This document shows, one piece after another, positions 35,307-46,873 of a DNA stretch of 64,000 nucleotides. The stretch's first letter is position 1. Each line of letters opens with the position of its first letter. Made by a program: the position numbers and the translations under genes. The notes beneath the pieces were generated by a model that did no database searches, had not been told where the DNA came from, and was given only the letters and a program-made list of their open reading frames with translations. The stretch is from Chrysemys picta bellii (Eukaryota; Chordata; Testudines; Emydidae), in NCBI RefSeq assembly GCF_011386835.1, contig NC_088800.1:53287439-53351438 (forward strand). Direction: 5' to 3'.

Positions 35307-36490
35307 TCACCCAAAGCATGACAACTTGGTCATCAGGCTGTATATTAGTTGCAATAACTGGTTGTGGTCAGTCCAGAATCCTTGAGTCGTCATCTTGTTC
35401 TGCATCTGCCATCTGTGGGGTTTGATATGTTGATTGTTCTGTCTGAGGAATAAACTGTAGATGCTGATGGTTTCTGTTGAACTCTCCACTGTCCGTTTGA
35501 TCACATATGATTTGGGCGCTAAATTCCTTTTCTTTACAACAGCTGGAGCTGTCCATCTGTTTTCTTCATCCAGTTTGAAAGGAACAGAGTCACCAGGTTC
35601 TAGACCCAGCAATTCTTTTACTGAGTGATGTCTGTTGTAAAAGTGTTGATAAGCTCTTCTAGCCTTTTTATTCAATTTGGCTACTCTCTTCATGACTAGC
35701 CACTTTGGAGATAGGTGCTTTTTTAAAGTTGGAACATTAGAACAGAGTCATCTTCCCACTGGGAGTTGTGCTGGATATATCCAGTAGCTGCTATTGGTGT
35801 TGATATGTAACTCAGAAAAGCAAGGAGTGGCTCTTCTTCCTGTAGGATTTTGTTGGCTGTACAGCATTCTTGGCCTCTCCATTCACTTGTAGGTAATGTG
35901 ATTTGCTAGTAATATGGTCAAAATCATATTTTGTTCAGAATGACTTAAATTCCATTGCAATGAATTGTAGTCTGTTGTCCATCACTCGTTGTTTTGGAAT
36001 ACTGAAGTGAGCAAAAACAGTCCATGATGACCAGGTAATGATGTCCTGTGAATATGCTTAAATTTGCAGCTAGTCTCTTCCAAGGTCTGTCTGGTAGGGT
36101 GTTGTTATGAGAGGTTCTTTGTGTTGTGTTGGTCTGTTAGTTCCTTGCCAATGCCTGACCACCACACTGACTGGTTGGCCCATTCATGGCATTTGACTCA
36201 CGTAATTGTCCATGCACTGCACAGTAGTCTCTTATGACTTCTTTAGTGTCCTTCAGATGCTTAGGCCAGCCGCCCCTAATGTAATGTAGAACTTCATGAA
36301 GTTGCATATCTGTCAAGGTTGTTTTTTGTACTGGTGTAGCCTCTTTTCTGAGACTCATCAGTATGCATCCACATACTGTCACATCCACTTTAATGTCAGC
36401 TTTGAGCTCATGGGTAGTTGAGTGCGATTCCAGGGCCTCCCCCCTGCACTGAGCCAAGACAGAAACAGGAACCCTGTTACACACACCTGA
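35307..36490 (-). pseudogene. Ty3/gypsy pol remnant (integrase)
   Basis: Two - strand segments carry integrase features of Ty3/gypsy elements. 36137-36484 encodes the zinc-binding-side and linker part (DMQLHEVLHYIRGGWP, VIRDYCAVHGQL). 35307-35693 encodes the C-terminal part (ARRAYQHFYNRHHSV, LEPGDSVPFKLDEENRWTAP), with frames lost after ESSTETISI. Between them (35700-36130) core-domain pieces such as LPDRPW and a GHHYLVIMD-like stretch appear in shifting frames with stops. The intact protein would insert retroelement cDNA into chromosomes. This one is dead. Upstream RT and gag are absent, so only the 3' part of the element survives, in antisense to CLUAP1. Confidence 0.7.
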
Positions 36491-36496
36491 GAGCAG

Positions 36497-37600
36497 GACA
36501 TGACCATTTTATTTAGCCCTCCCCACCCCTAAAGAATATTTTCACCAGCCATCTATGCCATGGAGCAAATAGAGAAGAACGAGTGGGGCAGCTGTGAGGA
36601 GGAGCCGGAGGCAAGTGGGAGAAGGAGGTGGGGAGAAGTGTCCTGGCTGCTTCTTCTATCTCTACGGACTCTGACAAAGTGAAATGAGCCCTGAAGACTT
36701 GCAGAGAGAAGAGGCATTGTTCTCTTTCCCCAGGGCCTTCCTCCATGGTCACCAACTTTTCTAGCTCTCTGAAAGGAAAAACTATGTTGAAACCCAAGAA
36801 GGGCTCCTCAACCTTTCATGGGGACTCCTGCCACCATATGTTGGTTGATAAGGGCTCTCATAAGCCCTCCAGTACCCAGGTAAGAGTGAGAGCCCCAGAG
36901 TGTGACTCCTCAGTACCATCTGAACTGCAGCACTCAATTCCAGCACTGTTCAATCCAGAATGGACCTTGTTGGTACTGTTGAAGTTGGTACTGTCCATAT
37001 CATCTGTATCTCTGATGTCAGTGGCCCATGTGTGGTACCAATGACGACTGGCACGTGTGACATCAATAATGATGGCACTCCTCCTGACAATACTGTTGAT
37101 TCCTCAGGCACCCATGGCAGCCAGGGACCTACTTTGCCTGTCAGTACTAGACTTTCCCCTCCTGCAACAGGATAGTCTCTCAGTGCTGACCTCAGTACCA
37201 TCCCTGTTACCGACCTTGGTGCTGGCCTCCCCTGGAAGCTTTTGCCATCTCCTACTCCTGGCTGACACTCTTCAGTGGAATCTGTCCATCATTCCCACAG
37301 ATCTGTAAAAAAAAGACCTTTCTCCTTGGTTTCCAGCATCTTATGTTTATCCCTTTTGGCCCTATGGGCATTGTGGGGTATCCCTCAAACTACCAGGTCA
37401 GTTTCAGCGTCCTCCTCTAGGCCTGGGTTTCCGACTCCGTCATCTTTCAGGAAGGCCACTGTACCACCTCCAGCTGCCAAGCATGGCACCAGCTTAGATC
37501 CTTCAGATGAGGACTATAGGAGGAAGAGCAGCAGATGCTCATTCATATATCATGTTCCTCAGTTAAAGAGACAATAATGCCTGACTCATCCTCTGATAGA
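36497..37600 (+). repeat. Possible DIRS gag-like relic or unknown repeat
   Basis: The stretch is rich in serine, proline and threonine codons with recurring GGTACTGT, AGTACCATC and TGGTACCAATG phrases in several frames. This recalls DIRS ORF1 composition (compare 42900-43900). No RT or recombinase follows, so the identity is speculative. Confidence 0.25.
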
Positions 37601-39358
37601 GGTTGTGTGATACTAGTCGGAGTGCTTGGTAGCCCAGAAAGTCTAGGGGAAGAATTGGTGTAAGAATAACAAAATAGCATTTCACTGGAAGATAAAAATA
37701 TTTTCAGGAGCTGTAGTGGAGCTAGAAAAATGTCTACCATTTTTCAAAGTGTCTTAAATTTCCATGAAAATATGATGCAAAACAGAGCTCATTTGTATTC
37801 CAGAAATGTTAATAAAATAAAACAAAATCTTTACACACCTCATTTCCCCACAGTATATTTGTCTAATCCCTTGGCTATGGAAACAGATTTCACAAGGCAC
37901 CTGGCTAATGCATTGGTGACTGAGTTCAAAGGGTTAAGCTGCTTTGGTCTGCACACATCTCCATACAACTCAGACAGCTAAAATGTCAAGAGTTTGTCAA
38001 TTTTTAGGGAGAATTTTAAAAGAGCACTTGGCAGTTGCTTTGAAATTGGGAATAATTTAATCGTTTTGGCCAAATCACAGTTTTTAGAAGTCCATTTAGC
38101 TTCAAGGTTCGGCCCTTAACATATCCAAGAGTAGAGTGACGAATGTGTGAAGTGAAAATCAGGGATGAGTGAGTGTTCCAGTGCAACCCCCTCTCATTGG
38201 GCCCATCAAGAGCTCTCTTCATTGGAAGCCTCTTTAAAGGTGCAGTTTCCAGAAGGGTGTGAATTATTATATCCTGTAGAGACCATACGTTTCCGATGGC
38301 ATAATGATTCATTGCTCTAGCTGGGACTAGCCAATTTTATATAAATGCAAGGTTTATGCTCTGCACAGATGTCTTACAGATTAAACTTGTTGTCCTTAAG
38401 AAATCCTGTCAGGTGAGAGATGGCCTGTGCCCCATTAGGGATAAGTTTATATCCTAAAGGCATGATGCTTTACAGTGACAGCCCAAAGAAAACTTCCAAA
38501 TAGAACTAGAAAAGCCCTCGCATGTTTTGTTACTAATGATTTGGGCCAGTTCTGACATTCTGAGGGATCCATCCAAACTAAGGAGTGCTGCTTCAATCCA
38601 AAGTCTGGTACATAAGCATACGGCTAGTTTTAGCCTCTTGGACATTGAATATAGCAAAATAAATATTTTTCAAATTAAAAGCTGACCTCTGTTGATACAA
38701 ACTGACTTGACTAACTTTCCACTGGATTTGCTTGTTTTTGTCATTATTTTTCTTGTGGTAGTTATACGCATAGATTGTTTTATGTATTTTGTACTCCAAA
38801 CTGCACGGTATTTTTTGTTTTCTTTTGTAAAGGCTGTGACAATGATTTATTTTTTAAAGGCTGCTTTGTCTGAGCATTAAAATTATATTCAAAGGGATTG
38901 AAAACAAAATGTAGCTTTCGTCACCTCCATTAGAGCTGCAGAATGTCTGGTATACGTTCAGTGAAGGCCTATAGAACTCCAGTGCATTTTGACTTCCTGA
39001 CTACTGTATGTCCTGATGTCCCATTCATTTGAATGGTCAGCACCATTATAATTCCTGTAGGATAAAAGCAGCACCACAGCAGCTGATTTTTAATTGGAGT
39101 CCCTTATTCTTTAAAGACCATATATTTTGTTACTTAAAGAATATCTAGAATTACAGTAAGGCTTGAAAAATTCACTCACCACTAGTCCTTGGGGAGCTTT
39201 TCCTGTGAAACTATTATCCAGCTGAAACTATTACGTTTTGCAGTATCTAAGCTACCATTTTACAAAACAAAAATTCTAGCCCATACAACTGTATAGATGA
39301 CCTTTCAAAGGTGAACCAAATGTAAGTGTTGCCTTGCCAAGTCTGCACACAGACAACT
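37601..39358 (+). other. CLUAP1: CLUAP1 intron 5, no recognised features
   Basis: AT-rich sequence. I looked for CLUAP1 exon 6 here and did not find it. Confidence 0.45.
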
Positions 39359-40050
39359 CTACTGCTGTTTATACCATGAAATTAACAAAATACTGGTCAG
39401 TTTTATTTCAGTGGCACTGTTGCTCTTTACACAGCAGGGTGTATGCACCAATGAATTCTTTAACGGTTGCAGAGTATGATGTGCAATGACAGTCCCATCC
39501 ACAGGTAGGGCACACCCATGCACTAGCAGTGCTCTGAATCTGAGCAGCAGATTCTTTCGTCCTCTGACACTAGTCATCACAAAGCTTGATCCAGTCCCCC
39601 TCGCTCCATCTAGAAGCTGGTTCTGCCAACCAGAGTGGAATTCTGTACTACTTTTCCCAATCCACAGATATTTCAAAGGATACTAAATAATTTTTGCAAG
39701 CATCCTGAAATCTGGGCAGCGGTCTGCCTTTCTTTCTAGACCCTTTACAAACTTCAGAGAAAAGCATCGGGATCCTGTAATCTGGCATTTGCTTGACATG
39801 TCCAAGCCATCGGAGTCTTTTCTTACTAATCAACATCCCCATGAATGACATACCAGCATGATTTAATACTTCCACATTTGTGACCCTGTCTTGCCATCTT
39901 ATTCAAAGAATTTTATGCAAGCATCTGATATGAAAGCTGTTTAGACTTTTGGTATGTTTGGCGTAAGTCGTCCATGTTTCTGAGCCATATAGAAGAGTGG
40001 ATAAAACACACATCTCATAAATATGGATTTTTATATGTTTTATTTACAGC
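39359..40050 (-). pseudogene. LINE ORF2 C-terminal remnant
   Basis: On the - strand the pieces LLYGSETW, then VEVLNHAG, then LRWLGHVKQMPDYRIP and KKGRPLPRFQDACKN follow each other (about 40010 down to 39650). This is the characteristic region after the reverse transcriptase domain of several LINE clades. A stop and frame changes follow. The clade (RTE-like or another) cannot be decided from this piece. Confidence 0.65.
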
Positions 40051-40324
40051 TTTTATTTCAGTTTTATTTGCAGCTACTTATAATCCTGTAGGTAGAACTA
40101 AAACTGCCAAGATTCATGTCAGTTTCACTCTTATGTTGTTGCTTGGGAAAGCTCTGAGCAGCAGCATGGATAGGTATTGGAGTTATTCTTGAGCGAGAAC
40201 TTAAAAAAAACAGAGGCTGAGGAAAAATTGAGCATTCGAGATCCTCGTCCCACCTTTGCAGTAGCCACGAGACAAAAACTTAATTCTCTATTCCAGCAAA
40301 TTGGGGTTGAGGATTCAAATTTAG

Positions 40325-40465
40325 CAGACACTTGCCTCAGTTTACCTGTCTGTAAAATAGGTATAATATACTTCCCTACCTGTTGGGGCTATTGGGAGGC
40401 TTAGACAATAACACATAAAACACTTTGTGGTTCTCTGATGAAAATTGCAATAAAATGCGAAGTGT
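40325..40465 (+). repeat. MIR-type SINE fragment
   Basis: CTTGCCTCAGTTTACCTGTC, TGTAAAATAGGTATAATA and ACACTTTGTGGTTCTCTGAT follow the order of a MIR/CORE SINE. Confidence 0.65.
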
Positions 40466-40479
40466 TATACTAAGGTCTA

Positions 40480-40990
40480 GTCAATGGGTCACTGGACTGG
40501 GACTCAGGACAGCTGGGTTTTGTTCCTGGTTCTGTCATTAACCTGCTGGGTGACCGTAGGTAAGTCTTCTTCACCTCTCTGTGCCTCCCCCTGCCCCCCA
40601 TCTACCCTTTGTCTTGTCCTTTTAGGCCATGGTCGGCAAAACTTTTGTTGCTCAGGGGTGTGAAAAAACACCGAGTGACATAGGTTTTGTCGGCATAAGC
40701 GCTCATGTGCACAGGGCTGTGTTGGCAGGAGACTCTCAGGTTTTTTATGTCGATGGGAGAGCTCACTCCCGTCGGTATAATGTGGCTACATGAGCGCTCT
40801 TACAATGGCACAGCTGTGTCAGTACAGCTGTGCCGCTGTAAGCTTGTAAGTGTAGACATGACCTGATTGTAAGCTCTTTGGGACCTGACCTATCTTTTAG
40901 TATATGTCTATACAACACCTAGCCCAATGAGGCCCTGATTTCAGTTGGAGCCTCTAGGTGCTATTGTAATACAAATAACTAATAATAATA
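40480..40990 (+). repeat. SINE interrupted by a MITE
   Basis: The 5' part (40480-40623) reads GGGACTCAGGACAGCTGGGT and CCTCTCTGTGCCTCCCCCTG. The 3' part (40866-40990) reads TTGTAAGCTCTTTGGGACCT and GAGCCTCTAGGTGCTATTGT, ending in an AAT-rich tail. The two halves belong to one SINE and the MITE at 40624-40865 splits them. Confidence 0.65.
40624..40865. mobile_element. MITE nested in the SINE
   Basis: The left end AGGCCATGGTCGGCAAA and right end AAGTGTAGACATGACCT are degraded inverted repeats of the turtle TCTACACT family. ACAGCTGTGTCAGTACAGCTG near 40810 is an internal repeat. The target duplication is unclear. Confidence 0.55.
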
Positions 40991-41104
40991 TGAATTAAAG
41001 GTGAATATGGTGTTCAAGTGATCCTTTCAGTGCAGGCAGGTGTGTTAAACGATTTGATCCTTCTAGATTTTCTTAATCAGATTTGTAGGACACCCAAATC
41101 TACA

Positions 41105-42333
41105 GTTCTCACTTTGTATTTATTTTTTCATTACAAATATTTGCACTGTAAAAAAAAAATTGTATTTTTAATTCACCCAATGCAAGTACTGTAGTGCAAT
41201 TTCTTTGTCATGAAAGTTGAACTCACAAATGTAGATTTATGTACAAAAATAACTGCACTCAAAAACAAAACAATGTAAAACTTTAGAGCCTACAAGTCCA
41301 CTCAGTCCTACCTCTTGTTCAGCCAATCGTTCAGACAAACAAGTTTGTTTACATTTATGGGAGATCATGCTGCCCGCTTCTTGTTTACAATGTCACGTGA
41401 AAGTGAGAACAGGTATTTACATGGCATTATTGTAGCTGGTGTTGCAAGATATTTACGTGCCAGATGCGCTAAAGGTTCAGATGTCTCTTCATGCTTCAAC
41501 CACCCTTCCAAAGAACATGCTTCCATGCTGATGATGGGTTCTGCTCGACAACGATCCAAAGCAGTGTGGACCAATGCATGCACATTTTCATCATCTGAGT
41601 TAGATGCCACCAGCAGAAGGGTTTTCTTTTTTGGTCGTTTGGGTTCTGTAGTTTCCACATTGGAGTGTTGCTCTTTTAAAACTTCTGAAAGCCTGCTCCA
41701 CACCTCATCTCTCTGATTTTGGAAGGCACTTCAGATTCTTAAACCTTGTGTCAAGTGCTGTAGCTATTTTTAGAAATCTCACGTTGGTACTTTGCATTTT
41801 GTCAAATCTGTAGTGAAAGTGTTCGAACAACATGTGCTGGGTCATCTGAGACTGCTGTAACATGAAACATATGGCAGAATGCGGATAACACAGGCAGGAG
41901 GAGACCTACAGTTCTCCCCCAAGGAGTTCATTCACAAATTTCATTAATGCATGATTTTTTTAAATGAGCATCATCAGCATGGAAGCATGTCCTCTGGAAT
42001 GGTGGTTGAAGCAAGAAGGAGCATACGAATGTTTAGCATATCTAACATGTAAATACCTTGCAATGCCGGCTACAAAAGTGCCATGCAAATGCCCGTTCTC
42101 GCTTTCTGGTGACACTGTAAATAAGAAGCAAGCAGCATTAACTCCTGTAATGTAAACAAACTTGTTTGTCTTAGAGACTGTCTGAACAAGAACTGAGTGG
42201 ACTTGTAGGCTCTAAAGTTTTACATTGTTTTGTTTCTGAGTGCAGCTATGTAACAAAAAAAGAATCTACCTTTGTAAGTTGCACTTTGACCATAAAGAGA
42301 TCGCACTTGTATGAAATGAATTGAAAAATACTA
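41105..42333. mobile_element. hAT element, fold-back arms, 5' portion (split by DIRS)
   Basis: 41105-41965 reads as a hAT 3' half on the - strand. About 41966-42333 repeats the end of that same half on the + strand, so the element is an inverted duplication. For example, GCCTACAAGTCCACTCAG at 41289 is mirrored by CTGAGTGGACTTGTAGGC at 42194. The + arm continues after the DIRS insertion at 48289 and ends with TTGACAGCCC near 48550, matching the end of the copy at 56704. The left outer end is truncated. Confidence 0.8.
41365..41703 (-). pseudogene. hAT transposase C-terminal (dimerisation) remnant
   Basis: The - strand frame encodes a hAT C-terminal domain: an acidic linker with KRPKKK, then ISMEACSLEGWLKHEE, LAHLARKYLATPATIMP and FSLSRDIVNKKRAA. 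The motif W...L..LA.KYL..PAT....FS..G.IV...R is the family's dimerisation signature, with the usual ER replaced. About 41705-41950, same strand, holds further transposase pieces with stops. A second partial copy of the same domain is on the + strand at 41964-42155 (CPLEWWLKQEGAYE), the other arm of the fold-back. Neither can make a working transposase. Confidence 0.75.
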
Positions 42334-42520
42334 TTCTTCTTCGAGTGATTGTTCATGTCCATTCCAAGCAGGTGTGTGCGCGCTGCGCACACGGCAGCCG
42401 GAAGATTTTACCATAGCAGCGTCCGTAGGGTCAGCTCTGGCGCCCCCTGGAATGGCGCCTTCATGGCGCTGTATTTAAGGGCCAGCCGACCCCCCACCCC
42501 CTCAGTTCCTTCTTACTGCC
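42334..42520 (+). repeat. DIRS left inverted terminal repeat
   Basis: Starts TTCTTCTTCGAGTGATTG. It shares GTCCATTCCAAGCAGGTGTG, GCAGCGTCCGTAGGGTC and GGCGCCTTCATGGCGCTGTA with the inverse of the right ITR. TATTTAAG at about 42472 may act as a TATA box for the element. Confidence 0.85.
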
Positions 42521-42674
42521 GGTGACGGCTAGCTGGAACTTCTCTTGCTCTTCAGCAATCGTGGCAGTGTTCGATAGTTCGTGTAAATAGTTAATTAGTT
42601 AGTTAGTTGTTAGTGTTAGATAGTTAGGTATCAGTTGGGGGTTTACCCCCAACTTTTCGTCTCCCCGCTGGGGC

Positions 42675-44945
42675 GTGTCCGGGTCCCCAGGGTTCAAACT
42701 CTGTCGGGACTGCAGGAAATTTATACTGAAAAGTGACCTGCACTCTTCGTGCTTGCGGTGCCTCGGAGAGATCCATCAAAGGGACAGGTGCACTATCTGC
42801 AGGGCTTTTCGCCCCAGGACTCTCAAAGATAGAGAGCAGAGACTTAAAGTCCTCCTAATGGAGGCGGCACTGCGGCCGCAATCGGATCCCGGGCCTTCCG
42901 ACCCGGCACCCAGCACTTCATCCTCGGTGTGCAGTGCCCCGGCACTGGAGATAAGTCGTGAGGCCAAGGCCCCAAAACCCCGGCACCGGAGAGAGTCTGT
43001 GCATAAAAAATCGTCTTCTACAAGACACCGCTCTCCATCGCCGGTGCCGGTTAAAAAGAACAGGCCGCTGAGGGAACAGTCTCCCTACCGGGACTCTAAA
43101 GGTCAGGCGCTGTCCACGAGTGTTACGGGGCAACCCGCGCCGCAGACCCATCCAGCCATCCCGTTGACTCCCGCCCCGGAGAGGGCAAGGTCGAGTCCGG
43201 AACGGCACAGATCCCCGGATATGATGGAGGAGGTCTGCCTCCCATCGACGCCGGAGGCGTTTGAGGCCGCATCAGACCTCTTGAGCCTCCCGGTGCCGGC
43301 ATCGCCGCACCGGTGCAGAGAACCCCCGGCTACTGCCGGGCCCCAGTATCACTCTAAGGGCAAACCGGGGATGCGCTCACCGCACTCTCCACACGGCGCC
43401 CCGTTAGCGGCACCGGAGCGAGCACCCCCGCCGGCGACAGTGGGTACCGCTCCTCTGATGTCCTCATATTCAGAGACTTCTGACTCAGAGGCAGACTCCT
43501 ATCGCTCTAACAGATCGAGGAGCAGACGATCATCCTCACGTAGGAGTGTCCAACTCTACCCACCACAGTGGCATCAACAACAGGAGTGGCAACTGCCTCC
43601 ACAGTGGCCGTTCTGGACGCCGTGGGCCTATCATCAGTCAGTGGGTCAGGCGTCCGGGCCCCACTCACGGACCGCTTCCGTTTCCTCAACGTCGGCGCCA
43701 CCGCCGTCTGACAGGAGTGTGCCACGATGTGATACGGCACCCCCTGGTCAAACAACGGCACCGACGGGGACTTTGCTCCCTTCAGCGCAGGCACCGTCCA
43801 GCACTCCTCGGCGTTCGGTGGCGACCCCGCATCTTGAGCCCGCACCGGCCCCGCAGCCTGAGTACTGTGTGCCGCAGGCCCTCACAGAGGGAGACGTGGT
43901 AGATGAAGGGCAGCTACATGGGACATTTTCCTCTTCATCTCCGGACGAGGCAGTAGCGGGAACTTCTGCGGCACCGGCTCTAGAGGATAACAGAATCCTC
44001 CAACAGCTCCTTACTCGAGCGGCACAGAGCCTCTCAATACAGACGGAACAGATTGAGGTGGACATTGATCCCATAATTGATATCCTGACCCCGTCAGGCC
44101 CATCTAGGGTAGCCCTACCCCTCATAAAGACCATTGCGGACACAACCCGCACCTTGTGGCAAATCCCAGCCTCATTGGCTCCTACAGCCAAAAAGACAGA
44201 GAGGCGGTATTTTGTCCCAACCAAGGGCTATGAATATCTTTATACGCACCCTCTGCCGGACTCCCTAGTGGTGGATGCGGCCAACCAGAGGGAACGACAG
44301 GGTTTTCAGGGGGCTACACCTAAAAATAGAGAGGCGAAAAAGTTGGACCTCTTTGGCCGCAAGGTCTATTCAACAGGGGGCCTACAGTTGCGTATTGCCA
44401 ATCAGCAGGCCATAGTGAGCTGGTATGGACACAACACGTGCTCGGCTTTGTCTAGGTTCACGGACCTCCTCCCGCAGGACTCATGAACCGAGTTCTCGGC
44501 CCTTGTTGAGGAGGGCAGACTGATTACCCTAGCTTCCCTCCAGGCAGCCTTGGACGCAACCGATTCAGCCTCGCGCACGGTGGCTACTGGTCTGGTCATG
44601 AGGTGCGGAGCCTGGCTTCAAGTTTCCTGTCTACCTCATGAAGTCCAACAGACTATCCAGGACTTACCCTTTGAAGGGCCCACGCTTTTCTCGGAAAAGA
44701 CGGATAAACGACTCCATAGTCTAAAGGATTCGCGGACCACCCTCCGTTCTTTAGGCCTAAACACCCCTGTTACTCAACGTAGGCAGTTTAGGCCGCCTCA
44801 GGCCCCACGACCGTACCAACCTCAGAATCGAGGTGGTGCCTTGTGCAGAAGGCCAAGGACAGGCAGGAGGAGGCAACAACAGCAGCCCTTCGGCCAGTCT
44901 TCTACCCAACCAAGGCCTACACAGGGGCCTAGACCACCATTTTGA
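42675..44945 (+). pseudogene. DIRS ORF1 (gag-like), one premature stop
   Basis: The frame opens near 42675, where the first codon shown is GTG, not ATG. It runs to a TGA at 44484-44486, then continues open in the same frame to 44945. The N-terminus has three CxxC pairs (residues 10/13, 26/29 and 39/42), suggesting zinc binding. A long Ser/Pro/Arg-rich disordered region follows, then a conserved segment from about residue 430. The stop lies in TCATGAACC, where TGA may have arisen from CGA by CpG decay. The last part (44550-44945) is basic and Gln/Pro-rich (RRQQQQPFGQ). DIRS ORF1 is thought to be the structural protein of the element. It overlaps the RT ORF by about 110 bases in another frame. 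Confidence 0.75.
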
Positions 44946-46611
44946 GGGCTCGGTCGAGGACGACCTACCAGTCAGAACTCTGGATCCTCCCAACCTTACC
45001 TTTTCGTCACGTCTGTCCCCCTTCTATCGTGTGTGGGCCCTGATCACGTCTGACGCTTGGGTGCTCCGCACGGTAAAGGAGGGATATTCTATCCAGTTTT
45101 CCTCCCTCCTGCCCCACCAGTCCCCCTCCCCGTCCCTCTTCAGGGACCCCTCTCACGAGCAACTTCTACTTCAAGAAGTTCGGTCCCTCCTCACAGCAGG
45201 GGCAGTGGAGGAGGTGCCTCGGGAACTACGGGGCAAGGGCTTCTATTCTCGATATTTCCTAATACCGAAAGTGAAAGGGGGCCTCAGACCTATTCTGGAC
45301 TTGCGGCCTCTCAACAAGTTTGTCAAGAAGCTCAAGTTCCGCATGGTCTCCCTGTCCTCCCTCATTCCTTCCATGGATCCAGGAGACTGGTATGCCGCCC
45401 TCGATTTAAAGGATGCATACTTCCATATTGCGATAATCCCTCGACACAGGCGTTACCTCAGGTTTCTCATCGGCAACGTTCATCTACAGTTTACGGTTCT
45501 ACCCTTCGGTCTGTCAGCAGCCCCAAGGGTCTTCACGAAGTGCATGGCAGTTGTGGCAGCCTTCCTGCGCAGGCAAGGGATCCAGGTATTTCCCTACCTG
45601 GACGATTGGCTCATCAAGGGCAGGAACAAGGCACTGGTGGAGGCTCAGGTGGTCTTCATCAGGCACACCTTCCGCTCACTCGGCCTCTTACTCAACGAGG
45701 CCAAGTCCATTCTTTCTCCATCACAAAGAATCGAATTCATAGGAGCAGTTCTGGACTCGACACACGCCAGAGCATATCTCCCAGAGGCCAGATTCCGAAC
45801 TATATCCAACATCATTCTCGGCCTCCAAAGTTACCCTACCACCACAGTAAGAAGCTGCCTCTTTTTACTAGGGCACATGGCAGCATGTACCTACGTCGTG
45901 AGACACGCCAGACTCAGACTGCGCCCTCTCCAGTCTTGGTTGGCAGGGGTTTATCGGCCAGTCAGGGACTCCCTAGAATCAGTGGTGACGTTACCTTGGC
46001 CGGTGTTGGACTCCCTTCAATGGTGGCTCGACCCACGGGTGGTCTGCGCAGGGGTCCCTTTCCTCGAATCCGAGCTCTCCCTGACCCTGGTAACGGATGC
46101 GTCGGATCAGGGATGGGGTGCACATCTGACCCACCTCAGGACCCAAGGTCTTTGGTTGAGGGAGGATCTTTCACTGCACATCAATGTCAGGGAGTTACGA
46201 GCGGTACGCCTCACATGCATAGCATTCAAGTCCCAGCTGGCAGGCAGGTGCGTTTCTGTCCTCACAGACAATACTCCAACAATGTTTTATATCAACAAAC
46301 AGGGTGGTGCTCGCTCCTCTTCCCTTTGCCAGGAGGCCCAGGCATTATGGGACTTCTGCGTACAGAACGTAATTCACCTGATAGCATCCTACCTCCCTGG
46401 CACGCACAACGCGCTCGCGGACACCCTCAGCCGCTCGTTCCAGGGCCACAAGTGGTCTATCCGCTGGGATGTAGTTCTCTCAATTTTCCGACTCTGGGGT
46501 CATCCCCAGGTGGACTTGTTTGCATCCAACAAGAACAGGAAGTGTCATCAATTCTGCTCCCTCATGGGACACAGTCAGGGGTCCCTATCAGACGCTTTTC
46601 TCCTCTCTTAA
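44833..46611 (+). CDS. DIRS reverse transcriptase / RNase H ORF
   Basis: 592 codons open in this frame, the first being GTG; the true start is unclear. RT motifs run from about residue 135 (RYFLIPKVKGGLRPILDLRP) through DLKDAYFHIAI and FTVLPFGLSAAP to the catalytic YLDD at residues 255-258. An RNase H domain follows, with acidic residues D422 (TDASDQGWG), E454 (VRELRAV), D479 (LTDNTP) and D530 (ALADTLSR). Together they would copy the element's RNA into DNA and remove the RNA strand. The frame ends at a TAA (46609-46611). The expected downstream segment continues in the next frame from about 46590, so the C-terminus is lost by a small frameshift. Catalytic residues look intact. Confidence 0.88.
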   Translation: MVPCAEGQGQAGGGNNSSPSASLLPNQGLHRGLDHHFEGSVEDDLPVRTLDPPNLTFSSRLSPFYRVWALITSDAWVLRTVKEGYSIQFSSLLPHQSPSPSLFRDPSHEQLLLQEVRSLLTAGAVEEVPRELRGKGFYSRYFLIPKVKGGLRPILDLRPLNKFVKKLKFRMVSLSSLIPSMDPGDWYAALDLKDAYFHIAIIPRHRRYLRFLIGNVHLQFTVLPFGLSAAPRVFTKCMAVVAAFLRRQGIQVFPYLDDWLIKGRNKALVEAQVVFIRHTFRSLGLLLNEAKSILSPSQRIEFIGAVLDSTHARAYLPEARFRTISNIILGLQSYPTTTVRSCLFLLGHMAACTYVVRHARLRLRPLQSWLAGVYRPVRDSLESVVTLPWPVLDSLQWWLDPRVVCAGVPFLESELSLTLVTDASDQGWGAHLTHLRTQGLWLREDLSLHINVRELRAVRLTCIAFKSQLAGRCVSVLTDNTPTMFYINKQGGARSSSLCQEAQALWDFCVQNVIHLIASYLPGTHNALADTLSRSFQGHKWSIRWDVVLSIFRLWGHPQVDLFASNKNRKCHQFCSLMGHSQGSLSDAFLLS

Positions 46612-46873
46612 GGCAGACGGGCTTCTTTACGCTTTTCCCCCGATTACCTTGATTCACAAGGTGATCCTCAAGGCCCGCAGAGATCACGCTCGACTCATCT
46701 TCATAGCTCCTGCGTGGCCACGCCAGCATTGGTACACGTCTCTCCTACACATGTCTACGAGGGTTCAACTCAGGTTGCCCCTGCTACCAGACTTGATCAC
46801 GCAGGATCGCGGTAACCTCCTTCACCCGAACCTGGAGTCGCTCCACCTTACAGCTTGGATGTTCCATGGCTAA
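46590..46873 (+). pseudogene. Frameshifted C-terminal tail of the DIRS RT/RNase H ORF
   Basis: After the RT frame ends, the adjacent frame reads ADGLLYAFPPITLIHKVI, then IAPAWPRQHWYTSLL, and ends GMFHG-like at 46873. This conserved stretch normally follows RNase H in DIRS elements, so a one- or two-base indel near 46590-46612 separates it. It overlaps the start of the recombinase ORF. Confidence 0.65.

Noticed and set aside
36745..37577. Overlapping + strand open frames rich in Ser and Thr
   Set aside because: Not supportable as a gene. Listed only as a possible DIRS gag relic because similar composition occurs in the intact DIRS ORF1.
45057..46652. 531-codon + strand open frame overlapping the DIRS RT ORF
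   Set aside because: A shadow frame. The overlapping frame holds the RT and RNase H catalytic motifs, while this one has none.
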